The notes under the pieces were generated by a model that was not told the origin of the DNA, ran no database searches, and was given only the letters and a program-made list of their open reading frames with translations. Both the position numbers and the translations under genes were made by a program. 64,000 bases of DNA from Methanobrevibacter wolinii SH (GTDB lineage Archaea; Methanobacteriota; Methanobacteria; Methanobacteriales; Methanobacteriaceae): positions 99,373-163,372 of the forward strand of contig NZ_JHWX01000007.1 in assembly GCF_000621965.1 (NCBI RefSeq), in the 5' to 3' direction. This document shows, one piece after another, positions 9,531 through 19,957 of the stretch; within the stretch, counting starts at the first letter, position 1; every line of letters begins with the position of its first letter.

Positions 9531-10022
9531 TTAATGATATAAACTTAAATCTAAGATTTTTGCATAAGCTTCACTATATTTTTTAAGATAAGAATCAGAT
9601 TTACCTTTAGTTTTAATACTAAATCTTTCAATAACCCTACCACCACGAGCTTTTACCTTCTCTTCCATCCTATCTAAAGTAGCAGTTCCACCAGATTTTG
9701 ACATTGTAGCAAAAATAACAACATCTTTTCCTCTTAAATCACATCTATCAATAATAGTAATTATTGCAGGACTTGGTTTTTTAGACCAAACAGGTGTTCC
9801 AAAATAAACAACATCATAAGGACTAACATCAACTCTAAGAGGAGATATTTCAGTTTTAATCTCACGTATAGCATCAAAATTAGAAGTTAAAATATTTTTA
9901 AAACCAGTCCTTGGTTTTTTATCCTTAATCTCAATAATGTCTGTATTTAATTTATTAGATAATGTTTCTGCAACAATCCTTGTTGAATTATCTTGTGAAT
10001 AATAAATAATTAAAGCTTTCAT
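9531..10022 (-). CDS. Flavodoxin-like FMN protein
   Basis: This protein of about 163 residues is a flavodoxin-fold electron carrier or a related FMN protein. The N terminus KALIIYYSQDNSTRIVAETL is the phosphate-binding loop, YFGTPVWSKKPSPA is the first isoalloxazine-contact region, and IFATMSKSGGTATLDRME is the second. I place the start at the ATG at 10022, preceded by GAAGTTGAT, instead of an upstream TTG at 10037 that would add five residues. It stands alone, with argC transcribed upstream in the same direction but about 200 bp away. Confidence 0.8.
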   Translation of the reverse strand: MKALIIYYSQDNSTRIVAETLSNKLNTDIIEIKDKKPRTGFKNILTSNFDAIREIKTEISPLRVDVSPYDVVYFGTPVWSKKPSPAIITIIDRCDLRGKDVVIFATMSKSGGTATLDRMEEKVKARGGRVIERFSIKTKGKSDSYLKKYSEAYAKILDLSLYH

Positions 10023-10228
10023 AAATATCAACTTCAATCTTATTTGGAATTTTAATTTTAATTTTGAAATTAATAATATAAACCTTTTATTAAAAAATAT
10101 TAAAACTATTAAAATCTTATTTTTATTAAAAAAAATAATATAAGTATGAATATTAAATAAAATATCTTAAACTTAATGATTTAATAAATTAAATACTATT
10201 TAAGAAATTTATTGATTTTAATAGTTAA

Positions 10229-11278
10229 TTAAGGATGAACTCCAAAGAAGTCAAGACCTAATTTTTCATTAAATCCACATAAAAGATTCATATTTTCAAT
10301 AGCTTGACCACCTGCACCTTTTACAAGGTTATCAATAGCAGATAAAACTACAAGTTGACCACTTCTATCAACTTCAAATCCACCAATATGAACATAATTA
10401 GATCCACGAACAGAACTTAATTTTGGAATCTCACCATAATCTAAAACTTTAACAAATGGTTCATTATCATAATGTTCTTTATATATTTCACAAACTTGTT
10501 TTCCAATATCTTCTCTTTCTTCTTGAGTATTAAAACTAAAACCAGCATCTTCATTAAAAAGAACATGGTTAGTTGTATAAATACCTCTTATTACAGGAAC
10601 AAGAATAGGTGTAAAAGATACTTTAACATTAGAAAATCTATTAAGTTCTTGAGCTATTTCTGGAGTATGTCTATGTGTAGTTATTTTATAAGGATTTACA
10701 TTATCTGCAATGTTTGGATAATGTGTTGTTTCAGAAGGACTAATACCTGCACCACTAACTCCAGTTTTTGAATCAAAAATCATCCTATCTGCTAATTTTT
10801 CATCAGATAATGGATAACCAGATAAAATTGCACCAGTTGTAAAACATCCAGGATTACCAACTAATCTAGATTTTTTAATTTCTTCTCTGTGGATTTCTGG
10901 AAGACCATATACACTTGGAATATATGGTGTATGTTTAAATGGATACCAATCTTCATAAACAGCATAATCATCAAACCTATAATCTCCACTTAAATCAATA
11001 ACTTTTGCATCAGTATTTTCAATTATATCTGGAATAATTTTCATACTTGCTCCATGTGGAGTTGCAGTAAATACAATATCTTCATCTAAATCTTTAGGAT
11101 CTTTATTTTCAAATTTTAAATCTAAACCTCTAAGGTTCGGATGAACTTTGTAAATTTCTTTACCATCATTTTTTCTTGAAGTTACTGTTGTAATTTCAAC
11201 TTCTGGATGATTGTATAATAATCTAATTAATTCTCCACCAGTATATCCACTTGCCCCTATAATAGCTACATTAACCAT
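10229..11278 (-). CDS. argC: N-acetyl-gamma-glutamyl-phosphate reductase
   Basis: This 349-residue enzyme makes N-acetylglutamate semialdehyde from the acyl phosphate using NADPH in arginine synthesis. The nucleotide loop GASGYTGGE is at 8-16 and the catalytic cysteine is C145 in [10 protein letters not shown]. The length and full colinear motif order fit a complete enzyme. The start has an excellent AGGTGATTAG site. No other arginine gene is adjacent, as is common in Methanobacteriales. Confidence 0.95.
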   Translation of the reverse strand: MVNVAIIGASGYTGGELIRLLYNHPEVEITTVTSRKNDGKEIYKVHPNLRGLDLKFENKDPKDLDEDIVFTATPHGASMKIIPDIIENTDAKVIDLSGDYRFDDYAVYEDWYPFKHTPYIPSVYGLPEIHREEIKKSRLVGNPGCFTTGAILSGYPLSDEKLADRMIFDSKTGVSGAGISPSETTHYPNIADNVNPYKITTHRHTPEIAQELNRFSNVKVSFTPILVPVIRGIYTTNHVLFNEDAGFSFNTQEEREDIGKQVCEIYKEHYDNEPFVKVLDYGEIPKLSSVRGSNYVHIGGFEVDRSGQLVVLSAIDNLVKGAGGQAIENMNLLCGFNEKLGLDFFGVHP

Positions 11279-11370
11279 CTAATCACCTGTAAATATAAAA
11301 TTTATAACTATACTATAATATTTTAGAAAAAAACTAATTAAAAATCACAATTTATATGAATTAATTGTTT

Positions 11371-11445
11371 AGAATTAATAATCTACAAATAATCTAAATA
11401 AATACCCAAATAAATTAAATAAGAATTAATAATCTACAAATAATC
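11371..11445. repeat. 51-bp spaced direct repeat upstream of argC
   Basis: A 24-base stretch starting AGAATTAATAATCTACAAAT occurs at 11371 and again at 11422, giving a 51-base period. It lies between ribL and argC, which are transcribed in the same direction. The period is the same as that of the repeat at the left window edge. Confidence 0.75.
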
Positions 11446-11499
11446 ATAATCTCATAAAAATTAAATAATCAATTAATAATTAGTTTTTATATGAAATAA

Positions 11500-11955
11500 T
11501 TAACAATTCTCAATTCTTTTATCTTTAAAATCAGAATCTTTAATTTTTTTAATAATTTTACAACTACTATCTAATTCTGCTTTATGATAATCTGTTATTT
11601 TTACAACTTTTGCATTAATACCTTGTTTTTTTAGAGATTTTTCTAAATGACTAGTATCAAAATCTTGATCTGCACCTATTGTAATAATATCTGGTTTAAT
11701 CTCCTTAACAATCTTAAATTTATCATCTTCATAACCAAGATATGCTTCATCAACAGGTTTTAACATTTTAACCATTTCTAGACGTTGATTTTCACCAACA
11801 ACAGGTATTCTTTTTCTAGCACGTACTGTTGAATCACGTGCTACAACTACAACAAGTTTTGAATTAGGACCACCAATATCTTTTGATTTCTGAAGATATA
11901 AACCATGTCCTGGATGTAATAAATCAAATGTTCCTGTTGCCATAACTATAGTCAT
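11500..11955 (-). CDS. ribL: FAD synthetase, archaeal RibL type
   Basis: This 151-residue cytidylyltransferase-fold protein matches archaeal RibL, which adenylylates FMN to give FAD. The nucleotide-binding HxGH motif is HPGH at 14-17 after TGTFDLL, and the second signature region is present as the end of the fold ([16 protein letters not shown]). The size is typical of the stand-alone archaeal enzyme. GAGGTTAAAATT supports the ATG at 11955. A glycerol-phosphate cytidylyltransferase is the main alternative within the superfamily. Confidence 0.85.
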   Translation of the reverse strand: MTIVMATGTFDLLHPGHGLYLQKSKDIGGPNSKLVVVVARDSTVRARKRIPVVGENQRLEMVKMLKPVDEAYLGYEDDKFKIVKEIKPDIITIGADQDFDTSHLEKSLKKQGINAKVVKITDYHKAELDSSCKIIKKIKDSDFKDKRIENC

Positions 11956-12196
11956 AATTTTAACCTCAAATTTCTTAAAATAAAAAAATACAATAATCTA
12001 TTAGTTTTTATAAATTAAATTAATTTCCAATAAAAACATCAAATAAACAATTATTTTATAAATTAAATTAATTTTACAATAATAAAATAATTAAAAAAAA
12101 TAATTACTATCTAATTAAAAAATTAATTTTATAATAATATATTTAAAAAAATTTTAAACAATTATAATTTAATGCTTTTTTTAAATCAAACTATTT

Positions 12197-12940
12197 TTAT
12201 AATTTAATATCTTGATAATTTAATGCTTCTTTTAAATCAATCTTATTTTTATATAATGCAGAACCAATAACTACTCCTTTTACACCTGTTTTTTGTAATT
12301 GTTTTAAATCATCAATTGAACTTACACCACCAGAATATACAACAGGTATTGGTGATGATTTAACAAGATCAACTACAGGATCAGTATAAAATCCGCCAAG
12401 TAAACCTTCAACATCAACATTTGTAAAAAGAATACTTCCTGCACCATTATTAGCAAATTCTTTAGATAATTCTACAGGACTTTTATCAATTTTTTCTTGC
12501 CATCCTTTAATAACAACTTTTGAATCTTTACTATCAAGTGAAATCATAATACGATCTTTATCATATTCATCAGAAAGTTCAGAAATTGTTTCAGGATGTT
12601 TAATACCCATAGTTCCAATAATTACTCTTTCAATACCAATATCAAGTAATTTACCTGCATATTCAACTGATCTTATTCCACCACCTAATTGTATTGGAAC
12701 AGATACATTATCATAGATTTTTTTAATAAGTGGAAGATTTGATTTTCCATCAATAGTACCATCTAAATCTATTACATGTACTACTTCTGCACCGATATCT
12801 TCCCATTTTTTAGCAACTTCCTCAGGATTATCAATAATAACCTGCTCACTACCAGGTTTTCCTTGAACAAGTTGTACACATTTACCATTTTTAATATCTA
12901 CTGCAGGCATAATCTGCATTTTTCCTTCTTCAAATGACAT
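12197..12940 (-). CDS. hisA: HisA, ProFAR isomerase of histidine synthesis
   Basis: This 247-residue TIM-barrel enzyme carries out the Amadori rearrangement at the fourth step of histidine synthesis. The catalytic aspartate lies in MPAVDIKNGKCVQLVQG, and the phosphate-binding GGGIR and GGVSS loops and VIDLDGT are present. The N terminus has about eight extra residues before the usual MQIMPAVD, so initiation at the internal Met of GKMQIM cannot be excluded, but GGTGCTTAA precedes the ATG chosen. No other his gene is adjacent. Confidence 0.93.
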   Translation of the reverse strand: MSFEEGKMQIMPAVDIKNGKCVQLVQGKPGSEQVIIDNPEEVAKKWEDIGAEVVHVIDLDGTIDGKSNLPLIKKIYDNVSVPIQLGGGIRSVEYAGKLLDIGIERVIIGTMGIKHPETISELSDEYDKDRIMISLDSKDSKVVIKGWQEKIDKSPVELSKEFANNGAGSILFTNVDVEGLLGGFYTDPVVDLVKSSPIPVVYSGGVSSIDDLKQLQKTGVKGVVIGSALYKNKIDLKEALNYQDIKL

Positions 12941-13002
12941 TTAAGCACCAATTTAAATAAAATTATTAAAATTTAATAATTATATAAAGTTATGTTTTTA
13001 TT

Positions 13003-13098
13003 AATTTATGTATTTTTATAAAAATTATCCTTAAAATAAGAAAAATATAAAATTTATGTATTTTTATAAAAATTATCCTTAAAATAAGAAAAATATAA
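13003..13098. repeat. Two-copy 48-bp tandem repeat between hisA and pyrI
   Basis: The unit that starts AATTTATGTATTTTTATAAA is present twice in a row with a 48-base step (13003-13050 and 13051-13098) and almost no differences. It lies in the divergent promoter region of hisA and pyrI, so each copy brings its own TATA-like element. Confidence 0.8.
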
Positions 13099-13189
13099 AA
13101 AATAAATTATAAATTTGGAAAAGTTAAAAAATAATTAAAAATAAAATAGAATTAAATAATTTTTAAATAAAAAAATAAGAGTTAAAAAT

Positions 13190-13660
13190 ATGAAACGTCC
13201 TGACTTAAAGATTAAACCAATTAAAAATGGAACTGTAATTGACCACATAACAGTAAATAAATCTTTATATGTACTAAATATTTTAGGTCTTCCATCACCA
13301 GAAGTAAAAGATATTACTGTTGCAATGAATGTATCTTCAAAAGAAATGGGTAGAAAAGATATTTTAAAAATTGAAAACAGAGAACTTCACCCAAGAGAAG
13401 TTGATCAAATAGCTTTAATTGCCCCTAAAGCTACAATTAATATTATTAAAGATTATGAAATAGTAGAAAAAAATAAAGTTCAACTTTCTAGTGAATTTGT
13501 TGGAATAATTAAATGTACTAATCCAAAATGTATTAGTAATCATGAAGGAGAACCAATAAATTCTAAATTTTCCGTAGTCAGTACATCACCTACAGAGTTA
13601 AGATGTAAATACTGTGATAGAATTATTAAATCAAAAGACATTGATTTACAATTCTCATAA
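13190..13660 (+). CDS. pyrI: Aspartate carbamoyltransferase regulatory chain
   Basis: This 156-residue protein is the regulatory subunit of aspartate transcarbamoylase, binding nucleotide effectors and the catalytic chains. The N-terminal allosteric domain runs to about 100, followed by the zinc domain with cysteines C109, C114, C139 and C142 in the expected C-x4-C...C-x2-C order. It is full length. The catalytic pyrB gene is not in the window. Confidence 0.95.
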   Translation: MKRPDLKIKPIKNGTVIDHITVNKSLYVLNILGLPSPEVKDITVAMNVSSKEMGRKDILKIENRELHPREVDQIALIAPKATINIIKDYEIVEKNKVQLSSEFVGIIKCTNPKCISNHEGEPINSKFSVVSTSPTELRCKYCDRIIKSKDIDLQFS

Positions 13661-13821
13661 ACAAATACTAAAATTACTAAATTAAAACATTAATACACAA
13701 TCATCATAAACAAATACAATAATAACACTAAAACAAAAAACACCAAACCCACAATTCACATAAACAAATACAATAACAAAATTACTAAATAAAGACAATA
13801 ATCCCTAATTCATAAAAGTTA

Positions 13822-13846
13822 GAAAATAATTTTAATAATTATTTTC
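13822..13846. terminator. Hairpin between convergent pyrI and RHH genes
   Basis: GAAAATAATT and AATTATTTTC form a perfect 10-bp stem around a five-base loop, followed on the plus strand by CC and an A/T-rich tail. It lies between two convergent genes and could end transcription from either side. Confidence 0.5.
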
Positions 13847-13865
13847 CTAAAAAAACTTTAAATTA

Positions 13866-14528
13866 TTATATTTTAATATGATATAATTTTTCTAATTTTT
13901 CAATTTCATCATCAAGTGCAGTCCTTGATGATTTATCTTCATTTTTACTAGATTTATTATTTTTTTGTTTTTTAATAGATTTTTTATCTTTAGTATCTTT
14001 TCTAGTTTTATTACTTTTATTGTTTTTAGTAGATTTTCTAGATTTAACTTTATTCTCTTTACTATTATTTGATTGATTTTTACTAGATTCTTTACTTTTA
14101 TCTTTAGTATTTTTAGTTTTACCTTCATCAATTGAGTTATTAGATTTAATTTTATTTTGATTAAGTGAATTATCTACTTTAATAGAAGAGTCTTTATTAT
14201 TTATTTTTTTAGTTTCAATTTTTTTAGAATCATTATTTATAATAAATTCACTTTGAGATTCTTCTTGTTTTTTCCTAGATTTCCTTTTTCTTGATTTTTT
14301 AACTTTAATTAAATCAGTATCTTCAATTAATTCTTCTTTAATAGCTTTTTTAATTGAATCAATTAATTTATCATCAATGTTTACAGAATTATTATCATTC
14401 ATATTTTGATTATTATCATAAAAATCCATTAACTTTACAATAACATCTGCATAAGAATCATTCATTGATCCATATCCAGTTAATCTTTTTTTAACCTCAA
14501 TTGGAATTGATATTGATGTTCTTGTCAT
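13866..14528 (-). CDS. Ribbon-helix-helix protein with long Lys/Ser/Asn-rich tail
   Basis: This 220-residue protein begins with a short ribbon-helix-helix-like DNA-binding unit (MTRTSISIPIEVKKRLTGYG and the following helix to about residue 36), as in VapB-type antitoxins and CopG proteins. From about 75 to 195 it is a low-complexity tail of Lys, Ser, Asn and Asp that is probably disordered and could bind DNA by charge. The last 20 residues return to a helical DDEIEKLEKLYHIKI. No toxin gene is next to it. Inverted GTATTCA/TGAATAC sequences upstream (14578-14632) may be its own operator. The function is not known. Confidence 0.65.
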   Translation of the reverse strand: MTRTSISIPIEVKKRLTGYGSMNDSYADVIVKLMDFYDNNQNMNDNNSVNIDDKLIDSIKKAIKEELIEDTDLIKVKKSRKRKSRKKQEESQSEFIINNDSKKIETKKINNKDSSIKVDNSLNQNKIKSNNSIDEGKTKNTKDKSKESSKNQSNNSKENKVKSRKSTKNNKSNKTRKDTKDKKSIKKQKNNKSSKNEDKSSRTALDDEIEKLEKLYHIKI

Positions 14529-15060
14529 AAATACACCTAGATAATTCTAAAAAAATATTATAATTATTAAATAGTATGTTGTATTCAGTATATAAATATT
14601 ATGTATTGAATATAAAACATATTTTGAATACATTACATACATATATAGTTTAATTTTAATAATTAATCAAACAATATTTTAAATTTAATAAAATAAAAAT
14701 TTAATAGAAATTTAATGATTAAATTCTTAATAAATAAAAAATATAATAATAAAACTAAAAAATAAAAGTTTTTAAAATATAAAAAATATTAAAAATATAA
14801 TAAAAAAGACATTAAATTATAAATAAAAATTAATAAAAAAATTAAAAATTATACTAAAAAAAAGAATCTTAAAATACATAAAAAACATGAAAATGAAAAC
14901 TAGTAAAAAGAATTTTATTAAAAATCATATTTTTATAAAAAATTTAAAGACTATTAATATTTAAAATCAAGTTTAAGAAAGTTTATTGTAAAAAAATATT
15001 AAAAATTATTTAAAAAAAGGAAAAATGTGGAAAAAAATCTACATAAATATTTAAATTAAA
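14529..15060. other. Intergenic region holding a degenerate repeat-element copy
   Basis: Apart from the operator-like repeats near 14600, this 530-bp A/T stretch has no ORF. From about 14930 to 14997 it matches the inner part of the 108-bp interspersed element found at 21, 23.8 and 52.6 kb (TTTAAG...AAGTTTATT and flanks), without recognisable ends. Confidence 0.5.
14578..14632. promoter_or_regulatory. Candidate operator: inverted GTATTCA/TGAATAC repeats
   Basis: Upstream of the ribbon-helix-helix gene, TGTATTCAGTATA, TGTATTGAATATA and TTTGAATACATTACATA follow each other. GTATTCA (about 14580) and TGAATAC (about 14624) are inverted copies of each other, and the middle element carries a half of each. 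Ribbon-helix-helix proteins often bind such repeats in their own promoters; that is inference here. Confidence 0.4.
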
Positions 15061-16272
15061 CTATTGTAATTCTTTAATTAAATATTTTGAAAGTCTTTTA
15101 GATAAAGCAAGAATTGCTAAAATAGGTGGTGCACCTGGAGCTCTTGGGAAAACACTTCCATCAGATACATATAAACCTTCAATTTTTGTTTTAAGATTAC
15201 TATCTACAATAGTTCCAATAGGAGCAGTACCTCCTGGGTGAGCACTTCTAAATACAGTTGAAACAAATACAGATTCAGCACCAGCATTCTGTAAAATAGC
15301 ACCTGCAGTAGCAGCACCTTCAGCAAGATATTGAACATCCCTTATTGAGTTATATTTAACAACTTCATCAGCATTAACATAACCTAAACCTTCATCAGGG
15401 ATTTTAACCATAATACTAAGAATATCTTCTGGTTTTAAATTATCATCTGCAACACGACTATCTAAATATTTAGATGAATAATGAGGTGCAAGTACAAAAT
15501 GTTCTCCTTTTACTAAAGCATTCATAGTAACTTCTTTATTAAATCCAATATCTTTAATTACAGCACCAACACTTACAAATGGATCAGTAGTAAATTGTTG
15601 ACCTGCTGGAATACCTAATTTTTGAAGAAGACGTGCATCAGTTACAGCACCTGCACATAAAACTACTAAATCATCTTTAATAGTTTCAACTTCACCATCT
15701 TCTTTTGTAATTTCTATACCAACTACTTTATTATCTTCTACTAAAACATTAGTTACTGGAGAATTACTAAGTAATTTTGCTCCATTATCAACTGCTTCTT
15801 TTACAAAATCAGCAGAAGTCCATTTAGCATTGTTTGGACAACCATATGCACATTTACCACATTGAATACATTTATCTTCATAGATAAATTTAGGCATCTT
15901 AGAAACATTTAAACCTAATTCTTTTGCAGAATCAATGAATAATTGAGTTCCTTTACCTATATGACTATCATCCATTTGATGAATATTGATTTGTTTTTCA
16001 ATTTCATCATATTCTTCAGACAAATCAATACCATAATCTGCTAACATATCTTCACATGATCTGACACCATTACCTGCTGAAACTATAGTATTACCACCTA
16101 CACAAGTAGTAGCAAGTAAATCCATACCATCAACAGGATCATTATAGTAATCAAATGCATCTTTACTATCTATTAATGGTCCTTTTTCAACAATAGTTAC
16201 AGGAATATTTGCTTTTGCAAGTTCTAAACCTAATATTCCTCCTCCTGCACCAGAACCAATAATAAGTACCAT
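15061..16272 (-). CDS. FAD-dependent oxidoreductase with 4Fe-4S motif, GMC-like
   Basis: This protein of 403 residues has an N-terminal FAD-binding loop (GSGAGGGILGLELA), a ferredoxin-type cysteine group CIQCGKCAYGCP in the middle, and a C-terminal GLYVSDGSVFPRAPGAPP segment like that of the glucose-methanol-choline oxidoreductases. The combination suggests an electron-transferring dehydrogenase whose substrate is unknown. I set the start at the ATG at 16272 because GGAGTGAT lies just before it; an upstream ATG at 16347 would add 25 hydrophobic residues without a ribosome site. A TATA box and a TAACAATTGTTA palindrome lie upstream. Confidence 0.8.
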   Translation of the reverse strand: MVLIIGSGAGGGILGLELAKANIPVTIVEKGPLIDSKDAFDYYNDPVDGMDLLATTCVGGNTIVSAGNGVRSCEDMLADYGIDLSEEYDEIEKQINIHQMDDSHIGKGTQLFIDSAKELGLNVSKMPKFIYEDKCIQCGKCAYGCPNNAKWTSADFVKEAVDNGAKLLSNSPVTNVLVEDNKVVGIEITKEDGEVETIKDDLVVLCAGAVTDARLLQKLGIPAGQQFTTDPFVSVGAVIKDIGFNKEVTMNALVKGEHFVLAPHYSSKYLDSRVADDNLKPEDILSIMVKIPDEGLGYVNADEVVKYNSIRDVQYLAEGAATAGAILQNAGAESVFVSTVFRSAHPGGTAPIGTIVDSNLKTKIEGLYVSDGSVFPRAPGAPPILAILALSKRLSKYLIKELQ

Positions 16273-16341
16273 TTTATCACTCCGATTATAAAAAATATTT
16301 AACAATATTATATTAATTTTTTTAAAATAAAAAACTATAAT

Positions 16342-16385
16342 TAACAATTGTTATAATATTAATTAATCTATTAAGGTATATAAAT
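16342..16385 (-). promoter_or_regulatory. Promoter with TAACAATTGTTA palindrome at the expected start point
   Basis: On the minus strand a TATA box (AATTTATATACC, about 16375-16386) is followed about 25-30 bases later by the perfect 12-bp palindrome TAACAATTGTTA (16342-16353), 70-81 bp before the oxidoreductase ATG. The palindrome would cover the transcription start, a typical place for a repressor. The same palindrome lies before the DUF2284 gene. Confidence 0.6.
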
Positions 16386-16511
16386 TAATAGGATTTAATT
16401 TCATAAAATCTTAATATTAAATAAAAATTAGAAATAAAAAAATAATAAAAATTATTTTTTAATAAATAATGTGCAATTATCTTATAATATAATAATATAT
16501 TTAATTAAAAA

Positions 16512-17126
16512 TCAAGAGTCTTCTGCATTTTCTTGATTTAAAATTGATAATTGTGCATCTCTAATATTCTGTTTTTTAGTTAATCCATTACTTTTAAGAA
16601 CAACAGTACCATTGTCAAGGGATATTATTTGATTTCCATCTGCAGGAGTTAAATAAACATCTCTCCAAAGTTTATCTTTTCCACTTACACCATCAAAATC
16701 AGCATCACAGCCTCCTTTAGACATGTCACAAGTAAGTTCACCTTCTGGAACAGTACTATTTCTGTTTACATCTTTAGGAGTATCAGTTAATGTTCCAAAT
16801 TTATGACAAAATGGACAATAATTTACCCAAGTTCTTGTATAATATTTATATTCTAAACCAGTTTCAACACTAGGTTTCATATGAACAGTAATTGTTGAAA
16901 TGTTATGATTAGAACTATTATCACTAATATTAACTGATTGATTATTTGTGATATTTACATCACTAGTATTATTTGATAAAATAGTATCATTATTATTGCT
17001 ACTTGTTTTATTATTACTACTTAAATTTTCCTCACTAACAGTAGCATATACAGCAGCTATACAAACGATACCTGATATAATAATTATAAAAATTAATAAT
17101 AAAAATGATTTAGAGTTATTATCCAT
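16512..17126 (-). CDS. Secreted or anchored protein with Cys-rich C2C2-like domain
   Basis: This 204-residue protein has an N-terminal membrane helix (about 8-28), an Asn/Ser-rich linker (30-75), then a compact domain with a CPFCHKFGTL pair and a second CDMSKGGCDADFDGVSGKDK group that together resemble a zinc-binding module. I recall similar modules in surface proteins and cell-wall enzymes of Methanobrevibacter, but I do not claim a function. It probably sits on the outside of the membrane. Its 3' neighbour is the oxidoreductase, 240 bp away. Confidence 0.6.
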   Translation of the reverse strand: MDNNSKSFLLLIFIIIISGIVCIAAVYATVSEENLSSNNKTSSNNNDTILSNNTSDVNITNNQSVNISDNSSNHNISTITVHMKPSVETGLEYKYYTRTWVNYCPFCHKFGTLTDTPKDVNRNSTVPEGELTCDMSKGGCDADFDGVSGKDKLWRDVYLTPADGNQIISLDNGTVVLKSNGLTKKQNIRDAQLSILNQENAEDS

Positions 17127-18498
17127 AATAATTACCTCTTAAATAAATAAAATAATATATAAAAACTTCAAATATTAAAAAATCTTATCAACTACCCACT
17201 AATGAAAAAAAGCAAATATAACAGTTTATATTTATAAATAACATACATAATCTCTTTTTTACTTCTATATACTTTACTTTCCAAATTTAATTAAATTAAA
17301 ATTAATGCTTTTTTCTAAAAAAATTTATTTATTTTTTTTAAAATTTGAAGTTATAACTTATAATTTCTTTAAATTCTTATAAAATAATAAACTTTAAACA
17401 TAAGATTATTTATTATAATATATAAAGCTTTTGTAAAATTTTATAAAAAAAATTATAATAAAGGTTTAAATTTCAATTAAAGCTTTGATATTAGGTTATT
17501 TAATAAATAAAGAAAAATTTTAACTTAATTAATTTAAGTTAAAAAACTTTAGACTTAGTTTAAATAAGAATAAAAAAGACTAATATAAAATGATTTAAAT
17601 TAAAAAAGAAAAAAGAAAAATAATAGAAATTAATAAAAAACTAATGTATTTATAATAATTTAAAAAATACAAATCAAATTAATAAAGTAAACAAAGGTAA
17701 ATAAACTATAATAAATAGTCCAATTAAAAAAAATCATGATTAAAACTTATTTAAATTAATTTGTATATAATAAAACAAAAATAAATCATATAATTAGAAT
17801 AATAAATAAAGAGATAAAATAAGATATTTTTAATACTAAATTAAATCAACTAAATAAGTTAATAAAAAGAATAATAATAGTAAACTAAGATTAATTAGAT
17901 AAAAACTATTTTAAACTATTTTTAAAAAAATATAAAAATCTAGATTTTTCAAAAATTAAGAAAAAATTTAATAAAACTGTCTAAATTTAAGACATAATAT
18001 AAAAAATGTACTAAAACTAAACTATTTTTTAATGATTTTTAATAAAAATTAATAAATTAAAGTTAAATTAAATTTTATTAAAATAAATTTTAAAAATATT
18101 AATAATTAGTTAAAAAGAAAATTAATAGAAATTATAAAATAAAAATTAAAAAATATAAAAAATAATAATTTAAATCATAATATAAAAATTTTAAAACTAA
18201 TAAATTAAAAAACAATTCAAAAAACAAGAAATAAAAATTAAGAAAAAATAAAAAAGAACAATAAAAACATGAAAATAAATTTAGACAAAATCAAATCAAA
18301 AAACAGATTCAAAATATAAAAATAGTATATTTAATTAACCTAGTTATATATAAGATTCAAAAATATATAAAAATTAATCTAGTATATATAAAATTCAAAA
18401 ATTATATAAAAATAGTATATTTAATTAATCTAGTTATATATAATATATATTATTATAATAATTTAAATTATAAATCAAATTAAAAAACAGGTTTTATT
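17127..18498. other. Long gene-free A/T region upstream of tldD
   Basis: Nearly 1.4 kb separates the secreted protein gene from tldD. The sequence is A/T with stop codons in every frame, and I recognise no RNA gene, mobile element or decayed ORF. Only its right end is structured, with the triplicated TATA-like unit listed separately. Confidence 0.6.
18336..18443 (+). promoter_or_regulatory. Three copies of a TATA-like unit before tldD
   Basis: TAACCTAGTTATATATAA (18336), TAATCTAGTATATATAAA (18375) and TAATCTAGTTATATATAA (18426) are near-identical and each resembles an archaeal BRE/TATA element. The flanks are partly duplicated too (ATAGTATATTTAATT appears twice). The third copy is correctly placed to serve tldD, about 55 bp before its ATG. 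The others may be duplicated promoters. Confidence 0.45.
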
Positions 18499-19866
18499 AT
18501 GGAATACGATATAAACGATTTAGACCAACTTATAACAAAAATAGAATCTCAAGTTGATTATGTAGATATTAGAGCAGGGAAAGGAAATGGAACTAGTATC
18601 GTTATGAAAGATGATAAAATCCAAGAAATCAACAGTGGATTAACAAATGGTGCTAGAATAAGAGTACTTAATAATGGAGCTTGGGGTTTTGCATACACTA
18701 ATGACTTATCAAAACTTGAAGAAGTATCAAAAACAGCAATTAAAATATCAAATTCACTTAAAAGTGATGTAAAAATGAGTGATGCTGATGTAATTGAAGA
18801 TGATGTTAAAACACCAAGAAAAATTCCTGTTTCATCAGTAGATATTAATGAAAAAATAGACCTTATTAAAGATACTAATGATGCTGCAAAACTTGATAAA
18901 ATTATAAGTGCTACAGTAAATTATTCAGATAGTGAAACAGAATCAGTATTCTTAAACAGTGAAGGAACAAATATCCATATGGAAGAAACTAGACTTGGAA
19001 TGTTCTTAAATGTTATTGCAAGTAATGGTGAACTTATACAAATAGGTCATGATAGTTTAGGTGGAGCAAAAGGATACGAAGTTCTTAAAAATGCAGATAT
19101 AGAATCTTTTGGAAGGAATGTTGCTGAAAGTGCAATAAGATTACTTGATGCAAAAGCTGCACCATCTGGAAGATTCCCAATCATAACAGATAATACATTA
19201 ACTGGAGTAATGATTCATGAAGCATTAGGTCATGCAGTAGAATCAGATTTAATACTACAAGATGATTCAATATTAAAAGATAAAATGAATACAAAAATAG
19301 GATCAGATATTGTAAATATATATGATGACCCCACTATGGATGCATTTGGTCATTATGAATATGATACAGAAGGAGTTAAAACATTTAAAAACCATCTTGT
19401 TAAAAATGGAGAATTAGTATCCTTATTAAGTTCAAGAGAATCTGCAGGAAAACTTGGAATGAAATCATCAGGTAATGCAAGATCAAGTATGGAAGATCAA
19501 CCAATTGTAAGAATGAGTAATACTTATCTTCAACCTGGAGACATGAGTTTTGATGAATTAATTGAAGATATTAAAGATGGAATATATCTTAAAGGTTCAA
19601 GAGGTGGACAAGTAGATACTGGTAAAGGAATATTCCAATTCAATGCTACAGAAGCATTTAAAATTGAAAATGGAGAATTAACAACACCATTACGTGATGT
19701 ATCTTTAAGTGGTAATATACTTGAAACACTTAAACATATTGATGGACTTGGATCTGACTTTAAAACTAGTGTTGGATTCTGTGGTAAAGATGGTCAAATT
19801 GCACCAGTTGGTGATGGAGGTCCACATACTAGAATACAAGATGCAATTGTTGGTGGAAGTCAATAA
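18499..19866 (+). CDS. tldD: TldD family metalloprotease
   Basis: This 455-residue protein is TldD, which with TldE/PmbA forms a metal-dependent protease that trims modified peptides or unfolded proteins. The zinc-binding motif is HEALGH at 240-245, followed by the conserved AVESD. The length is standard. No tldE/pmbA partner follows directly, as the next gene is on the other strand. The ATG lies after a weak AGGTTTTATT site. Confidence 0.92.
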   Translation: MEYDINDLDQLITKIESQVDYVDIRAGKGNGTSIVMKDDKIQEINSGLTNGARIRVLNNGAWGFAYTNDLSKLEEVSKTAIKISNSLKSDVKMSDADVIEDDVKTPRKIPVSSVDINEKIDLIKDTNDAAKLDKIISATVNYSDSETESVFLNSEGTNIHMEETRLGMFLNVIASNGELIQIGHDSLGGAKGYEVLKNADIESFGRNVAESAIRLLDAKAAPSGRFPIITDNTLTGVMIHEALGHAVESDLILQDDSILKDKMNTKIGSDIVNIYDDPTMDAFGHYEYDTEGVKTFKNHLVKNGELVSLLSSRESAGKLGMKSSGNARSSMEDQPIVRMSNTYLQPGDMSFDELIEDIKDGIYLKGSRGGQVDTGKGIFQFNATEAFKIENGELTTPLRDVSLSGNILETLKHIDGLGSDFKTSVGFCGKDGQIAPVGDGGPHTRIQDAIVGGSQ

Positions 19867-19957
19867 TTCCACCTTAATTTTAAATTTTAATAAACTTCTT
19901 TTAAAAAAATTAATTAAATTTATAAAAAAAATAATTACAAAATTTAATTTTCTATTT

